This document shows, piece by piece, positions 22,701 to 35,068 of a stretch of DNA of 64,000 nucleotides (positions within the stretch are counted from its first letter, which is position 1; the number at the start of each line of letters is the position of its first letter). The stretch lies in assembly GCA_009761415.1 (NCBI GenBank), contig QUOL01000001.1, forward strand, positions 2,294,001 through 2,358,000, given 5' to 3'. Source of the DNA: Sarcomyxa edulis (taxonomy: Eukaryota; Basidiomycota; Agaricomycetes; Agaricales; Mycenaceae). The position numbers and the translations under genes are program-made. Under the pieces are notes generated by a model. That model saw nothing but the letters and a program-made list of their open reading frames with translations, made no database searches and was not told the DNA's origin.

Positions 22701-23515
22701 TCTTAGGCTGACCTCCAGGATTAGAAGAGCATCCAGTACATCGAGGATCTGCCGTACCTTCTGCTTCTCGGCTGCTTCTAACTTCCTCTTGACCTCTCGT
22801 TCTTCCTTGCGTTTCCGTTTAGATTCGTTCTGTTCAGAGATTTGTCGGGCGAAAAACGCCTTCTCCTCCTCTGATGTCAAATGCCTCGTTAACTGTCGCC
22901 CGGATGAACATGATGATTATGAACGCACGTATCCAGCTCTCCTCTGCATCTGTGTAAAAAAAGACACGTAAGAAAGACAGCTCTACTATTTTTCGATGGC
23001 AACGAACCTATTTGATGTCCAGGTAGGTAATCCTTGCTATCGAACCCAACATGATCCCAAAAACTCCTGAGTAGCCTGTCGCAATCTTTGACATTCTTGG
23101 CGGGTTCCCAGCTAGAATACGATGTTACAGAGGTCAACAATTGTTATTATTATTTCTTTCGACCTCGGTACCTGTTGGCGTCGGAATTATAGCCAGCCCA
23201 CTGAAAGGTACTTTAGACGAGGCTGTCGAGAAACGAGCAAGACATGATCCTATGTACCTTCACGAGATATTCCTTCGTAAGCTTTGTATGAGACATTGTA
23301 TGCAACACGATACTCGTAAGATTGGGACCTACCCAGTCATTGTCGCTGCTTCCTTTCGCTTTCGGTTTACTCCTGACTCTGGCACTTTTGATGACCTCTG
23401 TTGTAATGAGAGACGTGCTCTAGAACGTTAGAGGTAATTCTCCCTCACCAACTTGATAGACCTCCTCCGATTCCGAACTCGAGCTGTCTGTAGGGTCCCT
23501 TCTTCTTTTCCCCAT
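19710..23515 (-). CDS. Large chromodomain protein, Chp1-like architecture
   Basis: I can trace one frame through about 18 exons to a protein of roughly 990 residues. It starts MGKRRRDPTDSSSSESEE. An N-terminal chromodomain follows: VYQVEVIKSARV, EYLVKWAGYNSD, SWEPAKNV, with the three aromatic cage residues (Tyr of VYQVE, Trp and Tyr of KWAGY) kept, so methyl-lysine histone binding is expected. Next is a charged coiled coil (ESKRKRKEEREVKRKLEAAE), then a long Pro/Ser/Lys-rich linker. A folded C-terminal half opens with PRIPKKWKWSGSLSL, which resembles the start of a SPOC-like barrel, and ends with a second alpha/beta region (AVFVHVGALKTIHML, FYTYGTHETVP, GVVTFTPSAF, HPLWTCYIIPQVLGML). Chromodomain plus SPOC plus PIN-like is the layout of fission yeast Chp1. 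The chromodomain is secure; the C-terminal assignment is inference. Confidence 0.78.
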
Positions 23516-23667
23516 CGACGCGACAAGATAGTGAGACTGAGAGAGACGGTTGACAAATTAGTACACGTGAAGACGCGACTTAGCGGGCGGCTAAACTCAA
23601 CTATAGCTACAAATCGAAAGCCTCATTCAACTTCATTCCACGTACATCTTCAACTTCGTTTTCTCAG
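23516..23667. promoter_or_regulatory. Shared divergent promoter, 152 bases
   Basis: Only 152 bases separate the start codons of the chromodomain gene (minus) and the MTC1-like gene (plus), so both 5' leaders and promoters must lie here. No TATA box is evident. The direct evidence is gene spacing only. Confidence 0.55.
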
Positions 23668-25137
23668 ATGTCGACGAAATCGAAATCAAAGCAAGAAGAA
23701 GCACTTCAATTTCTAGACGATCTCGATTCCTTGTCTCCCGATGCTCCTGTCCCTAAAGGCCCTTCTGGCTCAACCAGTGTGCCGGGCGGTACCAATGAAG
23801 GAGAAGCTGAAGTACTCGCTTTTCTTGACGAGATTACGCAGAAGAGCGCAGAACCAACCCGGACCACTACTTCTCTTCTTGAGCGCCCAATTTCGCGTTC
23901 TGGAACTCCGACACTGCGCAAGAGCACAGAGCGAGTGAAGGTCGGTGCTCCTGGAGGGTCGTCTTTACTGCCATCCGTATCGAGATCAGACAACGGACAA
24001 AGGGCGAAGACTGAATCACAATCCCAGTCGCCAGCCGCAACTGGAGCTTCTCAGGGAGGTTGGGGATGGGGGAGTGTGTGGTCAAGTGCATCTGCTGCTA
24101 TACAGCAGGCGAAATCTGCCGTAGATGAGCAGGTGAAACAACTCCCCAAGAACGAACAGGCGAGAAAATGGGGTGAAGGCGTCATCGAATATGCGAAGAC
24201 AGCACAGTTGGACAAAATTGGTTCGTTGTGTTCTCTTTCCGACTTGTCTCAGAGAGTCCAACCAACCGTTGGTTCATTTAGGACAGGATTTCAAGAGAGT
24301 GGGGCTTTCAACCCTCACGGATATTCTGAATGTCGTTGCACCTCCAATATCCGAGCACGAGGTCATACAAGTATGGCTGAGCCATGACATGAAAGGATAC
24401 GACGGCGTCGAGTCACTAGTATATCGTGCTCTCGCAAGGGTGAGTCACTTTCATCATTGATCCATTTGCATAGTTCTGATACCGCGCACACATGTCCAGA
24501 TCATGGAGCAAGTCGAAGGTGGTGATTTGATTGTCAACAGAGGCGAGGAATCCCGTCCAAAGGATACAGGCACAGAAGGACGTGATCTCAATGTAGTCGA
24601 CGGATATGAAGCTGCATTCAAATTAGCCCAGGTACGTACCAGAACACAGCTCATAGTTTGCACAACGCTTAGCATAGGGTATAGGCAAACCTAGACGAGC
24701 TTGTCAAGAACAATTACAAGCCGACGACCAATACCCCTTCATCGACTCAGAGCCCTACTACTTATTCCCACATATATCTTCGAGTTCAGCCATTTATGAC
24801 ATCGTTCACCCTTCCTGATCAACCTTCAATTGATGAAGCTTCGACTTCTAAGCCAACGACCCAATCTCATCTCCAGTTCCTTCTCTATCTCAGCGACCCG
24901 GCTCACCAGTTGGTGCACACCACCATAACCCAGGCAATTTCTGGACAATGGTTAGAGATCTGGGATCAGTATGATTGGGTAGAAGATCTAGTCGCGGAAG
25001 CACTCAGAGTGGGCGTCGAAGTTATCGGGCAAGAATATGTTGTTGCGAGGATGGGTTGGGGCAACAAAGCTACCGAGGCGGGATCTCCAAAGACCGAAGG
25101 AAAAGAAGCCGAGAGCGCGAATGAGGCAGAATCATGA
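23668..25137 (+). CDS. Maintenance of telomere capping protein 1-like (MTC1)
   Basis: Four exons give about 430 residues from MSTKSKSKQEEALQFLDDLDSL. Two copies of an FLD(D/E) motif (ALQFLDDLD and VLAFLDEIT) sit in the first 60 residues. Then comes the family core GGWGWGSVWSSASAAIQQAK and LPKNEQARKWGEGVIEYAK. A splice restores KIGQDFKRVGLSTLTDIL, and later segments are EVIQVWLSHDMKGYDG, QVEGGDLIVNRG, PFMTSF and WLEIWDQYDWVEDL. This is the Mtc1/DUF5427 family of fungal proteins, tied genetically to telomere capping in yeast and probably to Golgi trafficking. The C-terminus is Glu-rich. It shares a 152-base promoter with the chromodomain gene. Confidence 0.85.
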
Positions 25138-25239
25138 TCCATTATATCCCCCCTGTAGGTCAAGCTGAAGCTGGTCTACAACGATGACTTCACGAAGATT
25201 GTGTTTATAAAGCATGGTATCTAACAAACGAAATATGAT

Positions 25240-26406
25240 TCATTTCTTGACCTCTTCGGGTTTAGGAGGGGGAATCGGTTTCAATTCTTCGGGTCTCCTC
25301 GCCTTCGTACCTTCACCGATTTGCTCCCATGGCGACAGGGACTCGAAATTTCTGTAACGCGTGTCAGTGACCTTGAGATCATGGACATCGAGATAAACGT
25401 CTCCTTTACCTGAAGGCTTGTGTCAGTTGCAAAGGTTCGTAGACGACACGTTTCCGTTCTTCGTCGTATCGGAGTTCGGTGTACCCCTGGGGTGACAGTC
25501 AGAAAACGGATTAAGCCATGAGCATGCCTTACAGGACTCACAGTCAAAGGAAAGTCCTTGCGCAAGGGGTGGCCTTCAAATCCTGTTCATAGTGTAAATT
25601 GATTGACCATTGTGAAGAGATAATGCACTTGCCATAATCCGTAAGTATACGGCGTCTGCGGCAAGTGCAGATTAGAGATCAGCCAGTGAAATATGATGGA
25701 TGACGCACAAATCAGGATGGTTGGAGAAGAATATTCCGAAGAGATCCCAAGCCTCTCTCTCGTACCTTTGGCATAGCCGTTCTAAGAGCCAGATATATCA
25801 TACATAAGACATACGTCGTACCAGTCTGCTCCTCTGAAGACGCCTGAGGCACTGGGAACATGATCCGCTTCTCCAGCATAAGTCTTGACTCTGATTCGAC
25901 CTGCGTGCTTGACGCTTAACAAGTGATATACAACCTCGAATCTCTTCTCCCTTTCGGGGAAGTCAACACCGCTGATGTCCATGACACTCTTGAACTGGCA
26001 TTGAGAATGATCTCGAAGGAAAGTGAGAACGGGTATAACGGCCGTGGGTGCAATGTATAGTGTAAGTTCGTCTTTGAGGACAGAGAATTGCTGGATATAT
26101 TTCGGGAGACATTGCGTTATGTAGGAACCATAGGTATGAAGAGCTTCCGTGGTTGCTGCATATTTCGTCAGGGTTGGATTTGGAGACGTAGGCTCGGGAA
26201 ATGGGGATGCTGAAGCTAAGAGTCGGCATTCAACAAGCGTTCAAATCCAGTTTGTAGATTATGAGGCGCAAGTTGCAACTGTGCTCACCTTGATAGGAAG
26301 GGGAAGAATGAATTGCGCGGGGCAAATTCAAGTTAATGCCCCTCACTGGAGCACTACTGAAGCTACTGAAGATTCGGCCAGCTCGCAAGCCAACACGAAA
26401 AGACAT
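25240..26406 (-). CDS. NDUFS3: NADH:ubiquinone oxidoreductase 30 kDa subunit (NDUFS3, mitochondrial)
   Basis: This core subunit of respiratory complex I sits in the peripheral arm in the mitochondrial matrix. The model starts at 26406 with [17 protein letters not shown], a basic serine-rich import peptide, and runs to TGA at 25240 over about seven exons, roughly 265 residues. Diagnostic segments are [65 protein letters not shown] (split by an intron) and a proline-rich tail [11 protein letters not shown]. These form the complex I 30 kDa signature. The gene is divergent from SPF27 across 118 bases. Confidence 0.95.
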
Positions 26407-26524
26407 GTTCGAAGCGTTTCGAGGACACCAGTGAGCTCGAAGTTGTCCGTCGCGTTCAAGTCGTTCAAGTTCAAGTTGCGGTTGTCGGAGTTTGCCGGTC
26501 TACCCTCTTCTCACTTTTACACTC
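26407..26524. promoter_or_regulatory. Shared divergent promoter, 118 bases
   Basis: The start codons of NDUFS3 (minus) and SPF27 (plus) are 118 bases apart, so a bidirectional promoter is implied. A TTCAAGTTCAAG-type repeat (GTCGTTCAAGTTCAAGTTGCGG) lies in this gap near 26460; no TATA box is seen. Confidence 0.55.
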
Positions 26525-27352
26525 ATGTCTATGGAACCAGAAACCGAAATAAATCGTCCAGAGATATTCGATTCTCTCCCATACTACGATAATGATCTAG
26601 AACAGTTTCCTCTTCTCAAACAAAAGGTCGAGCAAGAACTGGCACGCGTTCCAAAGCCTCCGCAAACGTTGCATCCGCGTGTTCCACCACCGTACAAGCT
26701 ATTTGCGGTGCGTAGGCATGTTCTATCTAAGATTTTCAATATCTGATTTTATTGCATGCACAGAACAACCCTTTGCTTGAAGCCGAGCTTGCTCGTGTTG
26801 AATCGCATCAGCCATTCCCGCCATTAGACACCGTACGATATCAACTTCCAGTGCCGACTTCTACGCCAGCAAGTGATGAGGACTGGCAGTCTGCTTTGAA
26901 GAATGCACATGCGCAGCTAGAGCATCAGCGTCTGCGGTGTGTATACTATGCGGTCATCTCAAGACTTGCTATACTTATAAATGCACTCTAGACAAACTAA
27001 TTTGGCTCTACTTCAAACCTATGGTCCCAATGCGTGGCGGATACACAATTATCTTCTCGAATCCACGGCTAAGCAGACAGAGAAAGCGCTTGAAGAACTC
27101 AAGGAGCTGACAGTGGAAGTCAACCGAGATCGCAAAAATACCCAGGTCCGTGTCAAATGTGCAGTCTTTAGCGCTTTGATTCTGATTCCTTGGACGTTTC
27201 TTCAGACTCGTCTAGGAAACCAACTTAATTCTTTGGAGACTCGGTGGACAGAGTTGATCTCGAGTGTTCTGCAGATCGAGATGGCAAATGTTGCGTTGGA
27301 TGCCGAGGTTGAAAGACTAAACAAAAAGGAGACAGAGCTTGCTGATGTTTGA
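26525..27352 (+). CDS. Pre-mRNA-splicing factor SPF27 (BCAS2/Cwf7)
   Basis: Four exons give about 220 residues. The start MSMEPETEI leads into IFDSLPYYDNDLEQFPLLKQ, the family opening (DALPY.D...P...V..EM). It continues with NNPLLEAELARVESHQPFPPLDTVRY, QLEHQRLRQTNLALLQTYGPNAWRIHNYLL, and a coiled-coil C-terminus through LNSLETRWTELISSVLQIE. SPF27 is a core member of the Prp19 (NTC) spliceosome complex and acts in the nucleus. The QTNL.LL..YG.NAW...N motif is decisive. Its partner across the short shared promoter is NDUFS3. Confidence 0.92.
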
Positions 27353-27440
27353 GACGTGTCCTATCGGACTCTCAGAGAGATTGTAACAAGTACTTGGAGC
27401 TTGCCATTAATTTATTGTATCAGTAGCAGTTGTATTTGAC

Positions 27441-30400
27441 TTGGCAATGATTTTGCAAAGTGACCGGCAACTTCCGCAAACATCTCAGAGCCTGTCATTC
27501 AGTGCAGCACTGAACGAGAATTTCACATTTCTCTCCCATTCCATTAACAACGGTGTTTCCCCACCAGGTAAGTGTTTCTTATGTATTCTGACTGGAGCCC
27601 CGCTAATCATCTGCATCACTCGGAACTGACCCTTCGTTTATACTCGCCATTTTGGTTCAATATTTGTTCTCACCGGATAAAGACACTCGGGAACACGAAA
27701 AAATCATTGCGTCTTGCGACGCGTCTATGGCTCATATCGACAAAGAAACTGAGGTTGTATCGGAACTGATTGGAAAGGCGGGGCCGGGGGTGGAGGGCGT
27801 GGAGGTGGTGTCATTGTCGACGGCGCAGGAGACGAAGCTGAAGACTGCAGAAGAACCTCCAGCGGAGACATTATCAGCGGATGAGAGTGCTGGCAACAGT
27901 GAACTAGTGCATAATACAGGTGTTGTAGCCGATGAAACGAATGCCTCAAGACCTGTCGCTGTTCCACTAGGGTCCACCAATTTACCTGGCCTCACGGCCC
28001 CCCACCCTAAACGGTTCAGCGCAGTTAATATCAACAAGAAGTTTCTCGAGAAGAACTCCTCTCCATCTGGATCTATACCCGCCTCTTCAACAACAACGGC
28101 TGCCAAATCTGGGGGTTCTATCTGTAAGTGGCACGACTCAGACTATATGCTCCTGGATCCAGTATTCTTATGACTTTCAGCAGCCCGACCACCTACCCAG
28201 AGCTCAATATTCCACTCACGTTTAGTGACTACGAAACTCACCGCAACACCTCAACCTTCGTCTACTACTGGTCCAGGCTGGTCACGTCCGTCATCCGCTG
28301 CACCCCCTGTTGCTGCAGGTACTACATCTGCCCCGAATGGGATCACCACTCTTCCTTCTTCGCTTCCGCAAATACCAACAGCTCCCCAACTTCCTCATGC
28401 AGGGAAGGTCATTCAGCCACAACCTCGGTCTGTGACAGCTGCGGCGGGAGGCTCACAAAGGGAAAGTGCGGGGTCTTCAAGCAAGCCGGTCTGGGGGAAT
28501 CTTAGAGCCACAGCAACCACGCCCCAGAGACCAGATCTCAATGTGCAGAATGATTTCCCAACAGCTGCAGAAGTTGCTCAAGGTACGTATCTTGATCCTG
28601 GCTACAAATTGAATTTGGCTTACCTTATAGCAGTTGCGACGTCTGTTCGACAAGCCAAGATACATGACTCAATTGAGGCTGCTGAAACGGCTGCAGCTAA
28701 CAAACAAGCTCGACTGGAGGAAGCTGATACATTTCGTGGCGTTCACCTGGATCCTAATGCTCATCATTGGGACGAGGTACGTGTCGTCAACAAACAAAAT
28801 ATGATAGTGTCTCTAAAGTATCTTATGATAGATGGAAGAAGATGATGACAACTTTTTGGATGGTGTTATTGAGTTCGGCGACGGAAGACAGTACAAGATC
28901 GACTCCTCCGAGCCACCTGCTCAACCTGGACCTTTATCACCTCCGCGCGAACGCTCGCGATCGAGATTAGAGGATATCGGTCCGGCTTCGTTAAGAAGAC
29001 CTGCGCAACAGTATGCTCCTCCAAGTGTACCGGTGAGCAAAGAAGAAAGGTTTGCAGACGATTTTGATCGTAGTTGGCCCCGTTCAAAGAATTCTCCACC
29101 CGTTCCTGCGAGAGATTTGGCTCCTCCAACACGCCCAATAACAGCACCATCAACGGCAGCTGTCCCAGAATCTCCTGTTTCTTCACATTACCTGCACTCA
29201 CCTCAAGAGTCGTCTCGGGTGCTATTCAACGAGCGGTCTAACAGACTAGAACCGTACAGTAACTCTCATCGTCCTGGCCAAGCACCGTACCCGCCGAAAA
29301 GAGGCTCCGACTATTCAGCATCCCCTACCGAGTCTCGCAGTGGCAGAGACTTACCTCCAACGGGTCAAGGCTCATCCAATAATGTGCAGCTTCTACAGAA
29401 GCCTAGCAGCTCTACCGCTGGCGATTTTTCACACAGGCCGCGGCGCCTAAGCAATGGTGGGTATGGTTCGAGCGGCGCGGGCACTTTTCATAACGACCGA
29501 CCTCGCGATCGAGAATCTTATCGTCGAGATGATATGCCTCCACCGTCATCCAGGTTACCTCTCCAGAGCCCTCGCATGCGAGACAATTTCAATTCCTATG
29601 TCTCAAACTCTGCAAGCAAAGATCGAGAACTCACGAGTGAGAGAGGGAGGCGCTCAAATATGGGTCCACCACCACCACCACATTCAGTGCGAGTCCCTTC
29701 TAGAGATAACAGTCGACAAATCCCTCCGCATCTATCGCAAATATCTCCTAATATGACCCACCCACCGTCGGAGCGTCGAATTCCGTCACGAGATTCTCGC
29801 TGGCCTCCGCACTCGCCCTTTCCACCAGAATTGTCACCGTCCTTTCCTCATTCTAGCCATTCAATAGCATCCCAATCCCCTGTTCTATCTCAGGCATCAT
29901 CTGTCGCACCGGGAGTTCCTAACGGGCCTTCTGATATCTTACATCTTTCTGCACCAGAACTGGATGAGGCTCGTAAAGATGTCATGCAGAGTGCGGCCGC
30001 TCGCGCGAAGGCAAGACGTCAACAGGAAGAAGAGGAACGTGAGAAGGAGAAAGAGCGTGCCAGACGAAAGGCCGCTGAGATCGAGGAAAGAATCAAGGCT
30101 GCTGAAGCCGCAAAGGCCAAACTCAAATCAGAGGATGAAAAGGTACGTGGATCACGTGCTTCATTTGTATGGGCTTCCAAGTAACTTCTCTTTCTCTTTC
30201 TTAGACTGAAGCCGTCATTGCCATCATTGAAGACGCGGTCAAGAGTGCTGAAGTCCGTCAATCCAATCAACCTCCAGCAGTTCAGCCACCCTTATCAGCC
30301 AAAATGTCACTCCGGAAACCTCCATCAGAACCTACAAGGCCAACTCCATCACAACATGCGTCGCATCTGTCTACGACAACAGATGCTTCTGGTGTGACTG

Positions 30401-33152
30401 CACCAGTAGAGTCTTGGAGAACAAAGGCAAGCACACGTCAAGCACACACGAGACCCCTTCCACCAAACTTCATTCCCCCGCCACCTTCCGCCTTGGAGGA
30501 ATCTCTCGCAGAGGGTCCCGAAGAAGAGCTCGAGGTTGTTGACTTCTCAGAACTCGGTAAATTCGTTGGAGCCCCCGAGGTTCCTGAGGTGCCAGCAGAT
30601 GAACCCTCACCTTCTACTCAACGAACACCGAGGCCTGTTGCGAGCGACTTCTTTGATGACCCGCTTCCCAGTTCAGTGCTATCGAGCGTTGCTGAGGCAC
30701 GGTCACGAAGAGGGTCTCATGACGTTTCTCGGGATATTGCCCACACAAATGAGCTGCAAAAAGGTCATGATCAGTCAAAGAGTGGCTCAGTGGCCGAATC
30801 TTCGCCCATATCAGACACTGTATCTGTCGATACGACGCATCATCACGTCACAGGCTCAAGTTACCCCACTCATCTTCTGCCATTGTCGGCCCCTCCGCGT
30901 ACTTCTCGTTCGCAGTCCGTGTACAAGGAAGCAGCGATGTCGGCTTTAGATGATGCAATGTCCCGCATCAAGGGAGCTCTGGATGTCATGCAAGCCGCTG
31001 AGGCGCCCAAAGATCCGAGTTCAGCAGACTCTGATTTACCGGTTCACCCTGCAGCAAGATCAGCAGCGCCGCATCCTCTACCATCTGCAAAGGTAGTTCT
31101 TCCGAAAGAACGATGGGTTCCTCCTGCCATGAGGACATGGCATATCGATGTTGACCCACGTGAGGTTTTCCATATCACCGGATGTGAGCCCCCTCGATCG
31201 CCGAAACCTGCCTGGAATGCTTTCACTGTTCGGTTGCCAAAGACATCCCAGGTTCTTGAACCTCTAAGCAAACGGCAACTCCAATTGTCGACCAGGCTTC
31301 CGTTACCAGTGCGGTGGGATGTTCTGTCGTGGACTCCTCCTGTCGAAGGGATGAACCGGCGCACCTTTTCGCTCAACGAAGTGCTGTTCCGAAAGCAGCC
31401 GACTTTTAAGAACAGAAAATATCAAGTGGTGTTGCCAGGGCACAGAACTTCGGGTTCCGTTACAGGACCCAAAGGGAGTATGTTTACGAACGCTGGGATG
31501 AAGTTGAATGGTCTGGGTGCATTTGGACGACCGACTGTGGCGGATAGCTCCACGACGTGGCGTAAAACTCCTTCAGCTCCAATCCCAGCTTCCTCTGCCT
31601 CTGAGCCCTTAGATGTAGTTATACCGGATTCTGGACTAAACACTACAAGCCGTTCGCCTCCGCCAGAGGCACAGTCCAATCCCACTTCGACGAAGAATGA
31701 TGTATCTAGCAAAGGCGATGTGTCAGGAAGTTCCGTGCGGTCGAGACAACAGCCCAAAATGCCCGCCGGCTCTGCAGTCGCATTTTATCGTGACTCCCGG
31801 ATCGATGTAGTGGAACCTGAACCTAAATCGTTCGTCCGTTTCATCGTCAGCAGTGAATTGGAGGATCCTCGCTTGTCGCCCACCTCTTCGGCTAAGTCAC
31901 AACCAGTCATCACAGTATCTTCGCCAGCCTCCAAAGCCACACCCACACAAGTCGAACCAAGTCTTGCGATGGAGTCCATCCCGAAACCCTTAAAGAATGG
32001 ATCGGGTCCCTCTGACTATAGTCTACCTTCATTGGTGCCAAGCAAACCTGAAAGCAAGGGTTCCGATGACTCGGTCAGTTGAAAACTTTTATGTGCCAAT
32101 CCATTCATTTACATTTTGCTCGCTAGATTGACCGTTTCCCTATCACTCCACCCATGCATCATAGCAGTAGCAGTTCAAATTGGACAAAGTCACCTATGAG
32201 TTTCCCAGTGAAGGAATCACCAGCACGAGGTCCCGATCCCGAACACCTCAAGGCCGTTTGGTCCCAGGCATCTGATAAGGTTCGGCTGCCAGCGGTCAAC
32301 TCTCTGGAGGGCATTGCAGACGATCTCACTGCATTACCATTCACATTGCAAGATGTAAAATCAGAAGACGGAGAGACCCCACCACCATCTACGTCCTTAG
32401 CACCCTCGCGGATGTCTTTGCACGATGTGACCCGGGCTTTTCAGCAAGTCCCTTCATCGTCGTCTAGCTCTACTCATCGAGTCACTCCCCTCTCACCCCC
32501 TTCCACTGGTGCGCCAGTATCACGTCCAAGCTACACATATGCCCTACCTCAACCACCTAATCCGGGCATGCGGCCAGCAGCGTACGCGCCCTACCCCTCT
32601 CCGATGATGAGTCATTCGCCTGGTCCAAATGTTATGTACCCTCATGCAATGTCATCGAGTCCTGTGCCCAGTAGGATGCCAGTCAGTGGTCATGCTCCTC
32701 TGTATGGCCAGCCCGTCTGGATGCCTCTATCACCAGCAGGCCAACCTGGCCTAATGCGACCGTTGGCTTCCCCATACCCTTCACAAATGATGCCATATCC
32801 CGCCCCAGGCACCACGGCTATGTATCCTCCGCCTCCGAATATGCAGAGTCCACCTCCACAGCAACCCAACCACTCCCAAAACCGTGGACGGAATGGAAAC
32901 GTTCCTCTCATGAGTCCCGTTATGGCACATGCTGGACCTCAGATGTATCCAGGGAGCCCAGCTCTCATGCATATGCAAGTACCACATAACAATGGCTACA
33001 TGCCCATGTCAGTTGGACGTGGGCAGGTGCGAAATGATACGGGCCATCAGCCAATGCAGCAGCATCATCCTCCGCCTTCTGGACATCATCTTCCGCCACA
33101 GAATGGTTACACCCCTGTCCCACCCACTTCGTTCGTGCGTCCAACATGGTGA
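27441..33152 (+). CDS. Very long Pro/Ser-rich, largely disordered protein
   Basis: About nine exons yield a protein near 1,750 residues. The first exon (from MAMILQSDRQ) joins DTREHEKIIASCDASM across an intron at 27570-27681. Islands of ordered sequence are RFSAVNINKKFLEKN, PDLNVQNDFPTAAEVAQ, and DTFRGVHLDPNAHHWDE followed directly by MEEDDDNFLDGVIEFGDG. A charged coiled coil (QQEEEEREKEKERARRKAAEIEERIKAAE) sits near residue 800. The C-terminal third is rich in Pro, Met, Tyr and Gln (PYPSPMMSHSPG type) and ends SFVRPTW. I recognise the island motifs as typical of a conserved basidiomycete protein but know no function. The start exon is the least certain part. Confidence 0.7.
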
Positions 33153-33323
33153 ACTTTTTGGTCCTTCATTGTTATATATTTTTTCTGCATTGTTTTTACG
33201 CATTTGTGTCTACAGTATATGCTGTTTTAAGATATATCTCCCCTTAAGTCCGAACTCTTCCTACAGAAAGAACGAGACTGAGTTGACCCGTAGGGTATCT
33301 AAAGTATAAGTTACACAACATGA

Positions 33324-35068
33324 TCAGACTGCCAACTCAACAGCGCGTTGCGCCGCATCGTCCAAGCCATCGAAAGCAATGATCTTTAGCCCAGAATCCT
33401 TGATCATCCTACAAGGCAAGAGGAGGTGATCAGGTATAGAACTAGTACTTGAGTTGATATGAGCACGTACTGCTTGGCCTCATCTTCTTTAGTTCCCTTC
33501 AGTCTTACGACCAATGGGATAGTGAGCGCCAGTTCTTTAGTCGCCTTGATGACACCTTCCGCAATGTAATCGCATCGCATGATACCTGTACAAAAAGATG
33601 AGGGGGAGGACGAAAGTGAACAAATGTCGTGCCTTACCGCCGAAAATGTTGATAAATATGCTTTTGACTTTCGGGTCAGAAAGAAGGATCTCAAACGCCT
33701 TCTTGACCGTCTCCGGAGTAGCACCTCTGTGAACGGAAACGGCACGTCAGAAACAAGTTGCATGTGTATTGTGCGGAGATACTGACCCTCCAACATCCAA
33801 GAAGTTCGCGGGATTGCCTCCGTGTAAGGAAAGGACGTCCATAGTGGCCATGGCCAGACCGGCACCATTGACGAGGCATCCGATGTTTCCGTCAAGCTTG
33901 ATGAAGTTGAGATCCGCCTTCTGGGCCTCCACTTCCGATGGTTCTTCCTGGGAGATATCACGGAGCGCAAAGACATCCTTTTGACGGAACGCCGCATTGT
34001 CATCGAACCCGAACTTGGCATCCATGCTAAAAATAAAACAGGCTTAGACCCGCTCAGAGGATAGCAAAATATCAATTTGCTCACCAAAGAACATGGCCGT
34101 CTGTGGTCTCTGCCATGGGATTGATTTCGATCTGGGTAGCATCCTTGTCTTTGAAGATCTTGTAGAGGTTAATGAAGGTGTCCGCAGCTTCGCCCTGAGT
34201 GGTCTCGTTCTTGAATCCAAGTTTCTTTGCGAGGTCAAGTGCGACTTCTCTGCTAAGACCTGTCGCGAGAGAAATGGGTGTAGTAATGATGGCGGAGGGG
34301 TCCTTGGCAGCGACTTCTTCGATGTTCATTCCTCCTTGATTCGAGGTCACTAGAACTACGCCTTGAGTTACGCGGTCGTTGAGAACCGCGACATAGTATT
34401 CATGTGACGGATCGCGGCGTTCCGCAAGCATGACCTACAACAATCTTGGGGTCAATTTTCGTGACTTGACCAAAAAAAACCACGCACGGCATTACAGATT
34501 CGTCCTCCAGCACCAGTCTGTTTGGTGATCAGCTTGGCACCAATCATCTTTCCAGCGATTTCCTGTGCTTCTGCGGGACTAGAGGGATATCAGCGCCAAT
34601 GCCCAGCAACACAGTCAACGGAGTAACTCATACGTCTCCACCATGTGCACTCCTCCTTGGTACCCATTGTCGAACTTGCCTTTTCCACGACCACCAGCTA
34701 AGACTTGGGCTTTGATGACCAGACGGTTGTGTCCTACGCGCCCAAAAGTCAGATCGGGCATACGAAGCAAATGCTGCAGACGTACCGAAATTCTTTGCGA
34801 CCTCAAAGGCCTCCTCGGGAGTGGTTGCGGCAATGCTTTTGGGTGTAGCAATTCCATACTTTTGAGATTCAGTTTTTTTCGAGCTATCAGAATGTGATAT
34901 AGACTACTTACCGAGTTGAGTAGTTTGACAGACTGATACTCGTGTATCGAGAGGAAACGCTTCTGACCTGCAGATGCAGCCTGTATATTCTGTGAGTTGA
35001 GAGCTATAATGCCAGCTGAAAACACGCACGCGAGCCACAGAGGATGCTTTCCTGAGAGATGCCAACAT
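33324..35068 (-). CDS. SUCLA2: Succinate-CoA ligase [ADP-forming] beta subunit, mitochondrial
   Basis: This TCA cycle enzyme converts succinyl-CoA to succinate with nucleotide phosphorylation in the mitochondrial matrix. The start [13 protein letters not shown] (35068) is an import peptide. Spliced exons give about 420 residues: [38 protein letters not shown] (ATP-grasp), [47 protein letters not shown], and the CoA ligase motif [18 protein letters not shown] with [10 protein letters not shown]. It ends in [17 protein letters not shown]. The order and spacing match fungal LSC2 and animal SUCLA2. A longer frame to an ATG at 35110 exists but lacks a better leader. Confidence 0.95.
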
